Assembly (NCBI GenBank): GCA_003194525.1
Contig: NBIV01000439.1
Span: 1-25,778, forward strand
Direction: 5' to 3'
Length of the DNA stretch: 25,778 nt
Source of the DNA: Gracilariopsis chorda
Taxonomy: Eukaryota; Rhodophyta; Florideophyceae; Gracilariales; Gracilariaceae
Shown here: piece after piece, positions 10,439-17,060 of the stretch
How the letters are laid out: each line of letters starts with the position of its first letter
How positions within the stretch are numbered: the first letter of the stretch is position 1
Notes under the pieces: model-generated
Databases searched by the model: none
What the model saw: only the letters and a program-made list of their open reading frames with translations
Told to the model about the DNA's origin: nothing
Position numbers and translations under genes: made by a program

Positions 10439-12012
10439 TCTAGTGAGAGATACACATGCGTCAGAACTTTCAGAAATCTCTCCCATCGCTACAGGGCTAC
10501 CTAATCACCAGCCTTCGGCGAATCAGCCACATCCAACCACCGCGTGCCCACCAGACGACTCGAATCTTTGCAACGAATTTCGTGGCGTGTTTGAATTGCC
10601 TAAAAACAACAAGATCCGACGACCAAGAAACGAGAAGTGCTCAAAACTAACGGGATTATTATCATTGATGATCAACACAAGCCCAAGAACATAGCCGCAA
10701 ACCACCTGAAGTTCCGGGCTCGAACCTGCAGTATGTCCAGAGAAAGGAACTTTCATCACATCGTTCAATGCAACGGGGCTAATGGGCGGGGTGATTCTGA
10801 AGGCTTTTGTCATTGTTCGGCTGGATACCACTCTCAAATCAATACTAGCGCGGCCTGATTGGGAGCGAAGGCGAAACGACGAAGTCATGGTACGGCAAAC
10901 AGAAGCCGTAACTTGAGAACGAACGGATACATGTATCTTCTCGCTTTCTATAAAAATGCCCGAAGCACCCAAAAGTATAGGCTGGTTCGAGCTTTTACTG
11001 CGCCAACTACCGTCGTACGCTGCATTCAGTTCATAGAAGCTCTAATGAGGTTGAGGCAGACAACAAGCGTGAGAATTTGCAATTCCATTTTCGGAGACTT
11101 CGTCGGCAACGGGCATATCTTAGGAAGGGTACGGTCGGTAGGGCATCCTCACTTTGATGTTTAGAACGGCCTGACTAGCGTAAACGACACCCTCAACGCA
11201 AACTTGCCTGCATATTCTTCTCCTCTCTTTCTACACTTTCCCCGAAAAGTGTAGAGGCGTGCATGACATCAGTAGTAGTATTCAGCACGGTTGCGTGTCT
11301 TTCTATCTCTCTTTCTCCTCTTAGAGCGTGATCGTGGGACTGGGAATCTTGGTTGGAACAATCTTGATTACAAACAACGCTGCAGCCCGCGTTGCAATCG
11401 ATGTCTTCATTAAGACAAGCAACCAAAGTTGCACGCAGGGGTTTTGGCAAGATGACGCTTTTCTTCCTGGAAGAGGGGCCTATGCATCAAGTCGGAAGCG
11501 CTTGTGATCTCTTGATGACAAAGGGCAGGTGTTGGTGTGCTCATGCTGGTACGGGCGTTACTTAAGCGGGGGTAGTACATTCGCTACCAGTTCTAGTCAA
11601 CGGTTCTTTGCAGAGCGAGAAAGCAGCAGACCGCAAGAAGTCGAGTCAGAACTGAGGTCGGTCACAAGTGGCAGCATCCACAGTGAGGTAGGTAAAGTTC
11701 CACCGCCTTCTTGGAGCTCGGTTACCACAAAGTCGGAGTTTCTTCCATTTCGGTTGCACTGCATCGACACGGAGCTCGTCAACGCTCCATAGATGCGACC
11801 TTGCCAAAATCGACACAATGGTCGTATCTGTCATTGTGGGAGGGATAGATGGGGTCTTTCAGTGAAGGAGGCGTCTGTGAGGAAGGAAGGGATTGGCTTG
11901 ACTTACGAGTGTTCACGTTCCAATTGAATGTTGCGCAATTCGTGGGCCACAGAGACTATAATTGATCTATGTGAGGGCGCTCCTCTTCGTGATTACCCAA
12001 AACCCAAGTCAT
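10439..12012. other. Decayed region with scattered coding-like fragments
   Basis: The most protein-like pieces are a plus frame about 10710-10916 (contains a Gly/hydrophobic stretch NATGLMGGVILKAFVIVRL and ends in TGA), and plus frames in 11340-11520 and 11529-11792, the latter Ser/Arg-rich. A long antisense frame (10523-10972) overlaps the first and cannot be distinguished from a shadow. None has a recognised domain, a clear start or splice sites. I see no RNA gene, repeat or mobile element here. Confidence 0.35.
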
Positions 12013-12210
12013 TAGAAGTGGCGAAGCCCGCTGTGCTCTGCACGATGTAGCAATCTGGAGGAATATGAAAGGCTGGTTGCTGTTGCGGTTGATGCCCTTC
12101 ACTCTTCCACCGCCCGCCTTGAATCATCTATTCGCACAGTTTTGTTAAACCTGAACTCACAATGCTTGGATTCGTCATCAACATCGGTTTTCTGGTCATT
12201 GCGAGCATGA
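12013..12210 (+). pseudogene. Unrecognised coding remnant
   Basis: A plus frame after a stop at 12010 stays open to TGA 12208-12210. Residues from about position 10 on form an amphipathic Leu/Val/Ala-rich helix (LEEYERLVAVAVDALHSST) followed by Leu/Ser-rich helices. It has no ATG in frame and no recognised family. It is listed because the helical periodicity is clearer than in neighbouring frames. Confidence 0.3.
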
Positions 12211-12311
12211 ATTGCAATGAAGTCAGAAGAGAAAACAGGCAAGTGAGGGGATTAGAAAAGGGATGCTACGATAAAATGACTGGTTCAACATTTAACTCCT
12301 TTTGACTTCTG

Positions 12312-12400
12312 ATGCAGTCAATGTGCCCATTACAGTACGCTTGACTGCATTCAAAAATATGAATGCTTACACCATTCAAATACTTGAATGCATTCATATT
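12312..12400. repeat. Two adjacent inverted repeats
   Basis: ATGCAGTCAA (12312-12321) pairs perfectly with TTGACTGCAT (12341-12350). AATATGAATGC (12356-12366) pairs perfectly with GCATTCATATT (12390-12400). The right arm of the first and the right arm of the second are themselves related (TTGACTGCATTCA against TTGAATGCATTCA), so the cluster may have arisen by local duplication. It lies in the upstream region of the zinc-finger gene at 12601. Confidence 0.75.
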
Positions 12401-12437
12401 ATTTTGGGGGAAGGTTAGCTTCACAGAATCTGCTGTT

Positions 12438-12458
12438 GAAGTTGGTTCAACCAACTTC
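12438..12458. promoter_or_regulatory. 21-bp perfect palindrome upstream of C2H2 gene
   Basis: GAAGTTGGTT, one central C, then AACCAACTTC: ten perfect pairs around a single central base. It is 143 bases upstream of the ATG at 12601. The near-zero loop suits a dimeric DNA-binding protein better than an RNA hairpin; a regulatory role is inference. Confidence 0.5.
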
Positions 12459-12600
12459 GGCTGCATGCGATGAAATCATCATGGCGGACGTGCCCCCTCC
12501 CCTCGTGCCCTCTCCTTTACCCGACACATGAGCGTAATTCGTTCGTTCGTTCAACAACTGTCGTAAACCAAGAGTCGTAGCCGAGCGTGCCGTCGTCGTT

Positions 12601-13082
12601 ATGAATGTATGGGAGCTGCTCACAGACGAAAATGAGTCTCCTAACACCTGCTTAACATGCGAACGCAGCTTCGTATCCAAATCGCATCTGAAACGTCATG
12701 AACAGACCGTACATATGCGTTTGAAGCGACACACTTGCGGAGTGTGCAAAAAGAACTTTGGGCAGCGATGCTCTATGCGTCGGCTTGAGCGTATGTTTCA
12801 TGAAGGAACGAAGGTTATTCCTTGTTCACATACTGGATGCAACAGGGGCTTGGCCGACAATTGGTCGCGCCTCTCCCACGAGGTATGTTTCACCTGGCTG
12901 GTTCTTTTACGTCATTCTAAGAAAAGCTGACTTCTTTCTTTCGTTATGAACAGGTTAACACACATAGATCAAAAAAAACTCAAGTGGATGCGGATGGGGT
13001 TGGAGTCACAACTTCCCCTGTGACCATGTGCATGTGTGCGGGTTGTGTGCTGGCTCTTCACAGTGTGGACCCCGCTGCCTAG
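12601..13082 (+). CDS. C2H2 zinc-finger protein, intron-containing
   Basis: ATG 12601; exon 1 ends at 12882; intron 12883-12953 (71 bases, GTATGT to AACAG); exon 2 runs from 12954 to TAG 13080-13082, giving 136 residues. The intron is supported because removing it keeps phase and completes a zinc finger. Finger 1: C-x2-C-x12-H-x4-H (about residues 17-38). Finger 2 has C-x2-C but Leu where the first His should be, so it may not bind zinc. Finger 3: C-x4-C-x12-H-x4-H, its second His lying in exon 2. The tail after the fingers is short with a Cys/Met cluster. It is probably a nucleic-acid-binding or transcription factor. At least two functional fingers and no internal stop make it a candidate intact gene, though it is small. 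It resembles in kind the relic next to the telomere, including a C-x4-C last finger. Confidence 0.7.
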
Positions 13083-13229
13083 TTTCTTGTAAATCTGGAG
13101 TGTCTTGACATCTTTATCGTTGCATCTATCTATTGTTCTAAACCTCACTTTCTTGCGAGCTCAAAGTGAAAGCGTTGTTGTTTATTGTCCAGGGCGATGC
13201 TGGCGCTGTTCTAAACCATCGCGCCCGGC

Positions 13230-13725
13230 TTGCACATCGATATGGTGCGCATACTCGAAACAACCACAACGCTGGGCGGATTAATCTGCGTGTTCGAGTT
13301 TCTACGCCCACTGGCATACTCTCTCGCCCACGCGAGCAGACTTTCTTGCGTGGCCGAGCACAAACTGGGCACGACGAACGTGCACGGCGGTGCCAGCCAC
13401 CTCGGAGGCAACGTAATGGGCGCGGCAATCGCGCCTCGCGTGATAGGCACGGTGCAGTTACCTTCGGTAGAATCATTCAGCACAGCAGCCGCACTGCTGC
13501 TAGGGCTGCTCGCGTACGACGTGTGGTATCCACTGGGTATTCGGCACGGACGTGATAGCGGCCATAGCAGTAGAGCTACAAACGCCGCCACGACTGGCCT
13601 TACCGGGCGTCATACACGGGCTGGGCGACGTCGCCGTTCCAGGCCTAATCGGCGCACGTCCGGGCCCGATATGCCCCAACAACGCACGCCCTTACAGCCG
13701 AGTCGCCACTGCAGTTTGTGTTTGA
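13230..13725 (+). pseudogene. Signal peptide peptidase (A22B intramembrane aspartyl protease) relic
   Basis: The first frame ends in a characteristic segment: VIGTVQLPSVESF, a hydrophobic helix, then YDVW at 13515-13526, where YD carries the first catalytic aspartate of the GxGD proteases. At about 13530-13537 the frame slips by one, and the continuation in the next frame is VFGTDVIAAIAVELQTP, a loop, then GLGDVAVPG (13618-13644), carrying the second catalytic aspartate. The frame then degenerates and ends at TGA 13723-13725. SPP sits in the endoplasmic reticulum membrane and cleaves signal-peptide remnants. The loop between the catalytic helices is shorter than usual, the C-terminal helices are missing and the N-terminal part (13230-13430) is only weakly SPP-like. 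Both catalytic motifs are visible, so the assignment is firm, but the copy is broken. Confidence 0.8.
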
Positions 13726-13778
13726 AGCTTTGCCTTACGCGTCCCGCTTTTGACGTATTTTGAAACTGCCAATTTCGC

Positions 13779-14562
13779 ATGGCCGCCGCGCCCCTCTTTG
13801 CAGCTCCCAACTGCAACTCTGCCTCTGAGCTTTCCGTCGTAGCACTGTCCGTTACCGTCGGGAGTCTTGTGAAGGAAGAGCGAAATATGAATACCAATGC
13901 CTCTGAACTTCTAAAGGCTATGGAGCAGCGTATGGCAAAAATTGAAAAAAGGATGGAAGTCTTGGAAAAGATGGAAAAGCTTGAGGAGGAAGACTCTGCT
14001 AAACGTGTGAACAACCTTAGGAACGAGTTACCAGGTGAGTTCTCGTTTTGTATGTCCGCTTTCTACAATTTGGACTTGTGTTCACGAACACAGGTTTCTG
14101 ACGTACGTTTGGGTGGGATAATGTTGGCTGCAACTTCTCCAGAGAGAGTGGCAGCAATTGCTACAGCGCGAGAGGATTTGAAACGTCTGGGAATGGAATT
14201 GATAGAGAAAATGAAACAACAAGTAAGCTTTATCTAAATGTGCTTTGGAATATTATCATTGTTCTAACTTGTTCTTGCAGAGGAGACGCCTGCGGAAGAG
14301 CCGCAACGCGAATGACGCCCTCAGAGCTCCGATCAGAAGGCTGGAGCGAACCGTCTGGATTTTGCGACTGCTTGTTTTGAGTGCCTTTGTTATGGTAATC
14401 GCACTTTTTCTAGTTTATCAGTGTCTCGAAGGAAAGAGAAAGACACAGAGTACAGCCACCCCAGAGTACTCCATAGAATCTTTGCCCGGTATCATAACCA
14501 GCACGCACTCAGGAAGCAGCAGTAGCCACGCTGCTCTGACTTCCTGTGACAACCCTCTCTGA
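13779..14562 (+). CDS. Coiled-coil single-span membrane protein, unrecognised
   Basis: ATG 13779 (a G follows the start codon). Exon 1 runs to 14222; intron 14223-14280 (58 bases, GTAAGC to TTGCAG); exon 2 runs from 14281 to TGA 14560-14562, about 241 residues. The intron joins two open frames in phase. Residues about 41-72 form a Met/Glu/Lys/Leu coiled coil; a basic stretch RRRLRKSR starts exon 2; a single membrane span (WILRLLVLSAFVMVIALFLV, about 173-192) follows; then a Ser/Thr-rich tail of about 45 residues. Topology suggests a cytosolic coiled coil with a tail in the lumen. A second possible intron (GTGAGT at 14035) is ambiguous: splicing to CACAG 14093 gives an immediate stop, whereas retention, or splicing to CTACAG 14166 (132 bases), keeps the frame. 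No family recognised. Confidence 0.65.
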
Positions 14563-14577
14563 ACGATTACGCTCGCG

Positions 14578-14905
14578 CCCAAAAGCCGTCAGTATGGTGT
14601 GCCCTTCGCCGAGCTCTCTTGCCACGCGCATGGCGCCCGCCACGGTGATGCCGGACTATGTGTCGAGACACAGGCCCTCCTTCTGCATCAGTTTGTAAAT
14701 CATGTCCAACATCTGCGTGCACGGGCGCGCAACAGAAAACGAACAAACAGTAAATGACCACGCGCGCAGGCCACGTACCGGAGTCATTAACTCGGACATG
14801 CCGTAGATCTTGCAGCCGGTTTCGCGGGAGGAGCGCCGCTACTTGATGAGGGGGGATCGTGCCGATGGCGTCCACGATGCTGTCGAACAAATTGCCAGCA
14901 AGCAC
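14578..14905 (-). pseudogene. Cysteine synthase (PLP-dependent) relic with internal exon deletion
   Basis: Minus strand. N-terminal part: FDSIVDAIGTIP, followed after a frameshift in a run of six G (14850-14855, plus strand) by LIK, a TAG, and SRETGCKIYGMSELMTP, matching the IGNTPL and ETGCKIYGKAEFMNP region of cysteine synthases. An intron with GTACGT to ACGCAG (14778-14713, 66 bases) joins it in phase to the C-terminal part MLDMIYKLMQKEGLCLD, then TAG (14658-14656) where the family has Gly-Ser, then SGITVAGAMRVARELGEG, matching SSGINVAGAIRLAREL. Everything between, including the PLP lysine region (GGSVKDRA) and the substrate loop, is missing. Thus the donor of an early intron is fused to the acceptor of a late one. 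The enzyme would make cysteine from O-acetylserine and sulfide; this copy cannot. Confidence 0.8.
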
Positions 14906-14911
14906 GCGGCG

Positions 14912-15067
14912 CGGCGGGAGCGGCTTGGTGGCGGGAGCGGCTTGGTGGCGGGAGCGGCTTGGTGGCGGGAGCGGCTTGGTGGAGGGAGCAGCTTAGTGGC
15001 GGGAGCGGCTTGGTGGCGTGAGTGGCTTGGCGATGGTGTCTTGAGCGGTGGCGTCTTGAGCGGTGGC
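14912..15067. repeat. 18-bp G-rich minisatellite plus 15-bp doublet
   Basis: About seven imperfect copies of an 18-base unit (GCGGGAGCGGCTTGGTGG, with later copies diverging at one to three positions) run from 14912 to about 15035, followed by two copies of a 15-base unit (GTCTTGAGCGGTGGC) to 15067. The plus strand reads as Gly/Ala/Trp-rich and the minus strand as Pro/Arg/Ala-rich low-complexity protein; I treat both as consequences of the repeat. It lies directly 5' of the cysteine synthase relic. Confidence 0.85.
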
Positions 15068-15412
15068 GACTATCATTAGAGGGTGGCGGCGGGTTCGTTG
15101 GGGGAGCGACACTTGAGTGCAACGGAGCCAACAGGGAAGGGAAACGTGGGACGAAGAGGTGGTGGAGCGGGATGATAGGCGTATGCTGGCCTTTTGATAA
15201 GACGCTTGTGCGCCCGGGGTGCCACGTACGTGGAGCATGTTGCCCTCATTCTAGGGTATCTGCATCCACATCCACAAAGGAAGGTCATGATATGATGAGA
15301 AGGCGGCGGTCTTGCAGATGGAATGGTGGACGACGGAGTAAGGCGATGAATCTGTGTTGGTGGCGAAAGAATCAACGTCCGGCCTTCGGGGCTTCGAGCC
15401 CATTTTGGCGTT

Positions 15413-15456
15413 ACGCGATGTGACGGATGGCAAACATGCCATCCGTCACATCGCGT
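15413..15456. repeat. Perfect 20-bp stem with 4-base loop
   Basis: ACGCGATGTGACGGATGGCA (15413-15432), loop AACA, then its exact complement (15437-15456). It is not followed by a T run, so it does not look like a bacterial terminator. It could be an RNA hairpin or the trace of an inverted duplication. Confidence 0.9.
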
Positions 15457-15518
15457 TTGGCCCGTTTGCACGGTGTTCGTAACACTGATAGGCACTCTCG
15501 CCATAAAATTCTGATTAT

Positions 15519-15575
15519 CAAATCGTGACATGTATGTATATCCTACCTGGTAGGTTATATACCTGTCACGATTTG
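15519..15575. repeat. 57-base imperfect hairpin centred on CTACCTGGTAG
   Basis: CAAATCGTGACA (15519-15530) pairs perfectly with TGTCACGATTTG (15564-15575). The inner part (GTATGTATA against TATATAC) pairs partly, and the centre is the palindrome CTACCTGGTAG (15543-15553). Confidence 0.8.
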
Positions 15576-15714
15576 GATCCCCTACCTGGTAGACTGCTAC
15601 CAGGTAGGCTGACATAACTTGTCAGGATCTACCAGGTAGACTGACATATCGGGTTAAGCGTTACATATTGGTTCAGTGTATCAAACGGTTGATCTTTACA
15701 CGCATACCTGGTAG
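15543..15714. promoter_or_regulatory. Cluster of five CTACCWGGTAG palindromes
   Basis: Full 11-bp copies lie at 15543-15553, 15582-15592, 15597-15607 and 15629-15639; a shorter copy (TACCTGGTAG) is at 15705-15714. Two copies belong to a longer direct repeat, CTACCAGGTAG then RCTGACATA, with a 32-base period (15597 and 15629). Odd-length palindromes with a W centre repeated in a short interval look like binding sites for a dimeric regulator. The chromovirus now separates them from the divergent pair beginning at 21,632/21,653. Function is inference. Confidence 0.55.
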
Positions 15715-15716
15715 GG

Positions 15717-15721
15717 GTTGA
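15717..15721. repeat. Target site duplication, left copy (GTTGA)
   Basis: GTTGA directly precedes the 5' LTR (TGTTATG at 15722). The same five bases directly follow the 3' LTR end at 21285-21289. Five bp is the usual duplication length for Ty3/gypsy integrases. Confidence 0.9.
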
Positions 15722-16077
15722 TGTTATGAATTCTCGCCTTGATGGCAAGATAAGCATGCAAATTATAGGAATTTGGGATAAAACCCGAATTCAATCCCAA
15801 ATTTCCAAACTGCATTGCTTTAATGTATGAAAGTAATAACAGATAGATAGTATGAACATGAAATTATTGCTTTATTGGGGTCTATGCACTATTCTAAACT
15901 CTATATAAGAGGAAGAAAGTTGCCGCGGCCGACCGCGTCTTTCTTTCTTTCTTCCTCAACCAACTTAGAGTGGTTCGAGTGTCTAGAAGTACCTCCCCAC
16001 CAAAGTTTAAATGAAAGACATTTTTATTTTCTGTGTTTTGCTTCAACAGTAAGTGCTTACTGTCCAGAATTGCTACA
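15722..16077 (+). repeat. 5' LTR (356 bp)
   Basis: Starts TGTTATG after the GTTGA duplication and ends TTGCTACA, just before the primer site. The left boundary rests on the duplication. The right boundary rests on the 59-base match to the 3' copy (16019-16077 against 21226-21284, one mismatch). It contains a TATA box at 15902-15909 and, near its end, an ATG (16011) and a splice donor GTAAGT (16049). Confidence 0.85.
15902..15909 (+). promoter_or_regulatory. LTR TATA box
   Basis: TATATAAG in the middle of the 5' LTR; transcription would be expected to start about 25-35 bases downstream, near 15930-15940. From there the first ATG in the transcript is at 16011. The truncated 3' LTR lacks this element. 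Confidence 0.65.
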
Positions 16078-17011
16078 TCTGGTAGCATCGCCCTCTTACA
16101 GTACTAACCAGTTTACAGTTTCCAACACCACTGACAGAAACAAACAAGCTGACCTGACAACTGATGGTCAGACTGACAAACCTCATCGTACTGAAAGGAC
16201 TTTGGACCCCACAACCAATCAGAAAGCGACAAGTCCAACCAGTCAGAAAGCGACAACTGGCAGCCAGCGGTCGTCGGTGGAAATCATTTCGAGTCACTCA
16301 GTGGACAGGTCGTCCACGTGTAACAAACAGCACACTGTTACACGTTTACCTCGCCTTAGTGACGCTCATAATTTCAAAAAGGGCAAAATTTCAAAACCAT
16401 TGAAACCGAGATCACCGAGGCCAATCCGTCATCAGCGGCTATTGAACCAAGTAACCGTGAGGTTACCCGGGGATGAGGATAAGTTTATTCCGATAACTCC
16501 TCATCACCTCCACGCCGGTAACCGGTCCGGTAACCGCTTAGATCGATTTTTGACGGCGGTGAACAAAGCTCGTTTCGAAGGTGATCCAATTGGTCGACGT
16601 CAGCTAACTCGTGACAACGTGACTACCAACAACGGTGACACCTGTAAAGTTTGTCACCCACCAAAGTCACGCACCGTTTCGTGGGCAGATCACAACAGTT
16701 CAGCCAATCACATTCGCTCGTTGATCAGCCAATCAGGATTCGGTGTTGCACGTCATCGTGTGCAGCTGGAATTCGTGGACAAGTTGAAGGTGCATTGCTC
16801 TGTCTGCAATTTGTGGTGTGAGGACGTTCTGTCTTACAGTCATCACTACCTTACAGAAGTTCATCAACAAAGGGTGTCAGCCTTCTTGGAATATGCCAAT
16901 GTGGCAACGTTTCCAGACGGCTTGCATATTACAAGTGTAACGAAAACGCCCAAGGAAACTGCTGATACTATAAGCATAGTAATTAGGCATTTTAAATCTA
17001 AGAATCTTTAA
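16011..17011 (+). CDS. Chromovirus accessory ORF with two JAZ/U1-type zinc fingers
   Basis: A frame open from before 15875 to TAA 17009-17011 lies between the primer site and gag, where most chromoviruses have nothing. It contains no ATG after the primer site. With the candidate intron 16049-16101 removed, translation starts at ATG 16011 in the LTR and gives about 315 residues. The first third is Thr/Ser/Gln-rich with a short QKAT repeat, the middle is basic (KKGKISKPLKPRSPRP near 16380), then two zinc fingers of identical spacing C-x2-C-x12-H-x5-H: one at 16643-16711 (CKVC...H...H) and one at 16796-16864 (CSVC...H...H). The x5 His spacing is that of the JAZ/U1C/matrin class, several of which bind double-stranded or structured RNA. 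Role unknown: RNA packaging, a silencing countermeasure or nuclear targeting are possibilities. Unlike gag and pol it has no internal stop. Confidence 0.7.
16049..16101 (+). other. Candidate intron spanning LTR end and primer site
   Basis: GTAAGT donor at 16049 and CCCTCTTACAG acceptor ending 16101 (53 bases). Removal joins ATG 16011 in phase to the zinc-finger ORF. The donor lies in an 8-bp inverted repeat, ACAGTAAG-TG-CTTACTGT (16046-16063), conserved in the 3' LTR copy (21253-21270). Competing acceptors at 16111 and 16118 would not keep the frame; the 16118 one has a TACTAAC branch-like motif just upstream. Confidence 0.5.
16080..16097 (+). other. tRNA primer-binding site
   Basis: TGGTAGCATCGCCCTCTT starts two bases after the LTR end. 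The complement ends in CCA as a tRNA 3' end must. The first eight bases equal those of primer sites that use initiator tRNA-Met in animals (TGGTAGCA); beyond that the match is not known. Confidence 0.75.
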
Positions 17012-17060
17012 GTTGGAATAAATTTCTGCATTATTTTGCTTAAAATAGCTATGAACTAAA

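Larger units (their letters stand above)
15131..15721. other. Non-coding, palindrome-rich interval
   Basis: No supportable gene. A 179-codon minus frame (15615-15076) crosses it but also crosses the minisatellite edge and the hairpins and has no domain. The interval holds a 20-bp hairpin, a 57-base hairpin and a cluster of CTACCWGGTAG palindromes (listed separately), and ends at the chromovirus insertion. Confidence 0.6.

Noticed and set aside
10706..10735. T-arm-like GGTTCGAGCCC on the minus strand, suggesting a tRNA
   Set aside because: The flanking bases do not form the 5-bp T stem, and no acceptor, D or anticodon stems can be found around it.
13166..13555. Arg-rich 129-codon plus frame over the signal peptide peptidase relic
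   Set aside because: It is an overlapping frame; the relic's frames carry both catalytic motifs in order and explain the sequence.
13779..14034. Splicing of 14035-14093 as the normal form of the coiled-coil gene
   Set aside because: It gives a stop two codons later, and no upstream frame avoids it; retention keeps the frame into a clearly supported second intron.
15076..15615. 179-codon minus-strand frame
   Set aside because: It crosses the hairpins and the palindrome cluster, has no domain, and its composition changes abruptly along its length; a chance frame.
15543..15714. Repeated palindromes as a CRISPR array
   Set aside because: Spacing is irregular, units are only 11 bp and the genome is eukaryotic.
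15875..16010. Start of the accessory ORF at 15875 (TTG) or 15884 (ATG)
   Set aside because: Both lie upstream of or at the LTR TATA box, so they would not be in the expected transcript.
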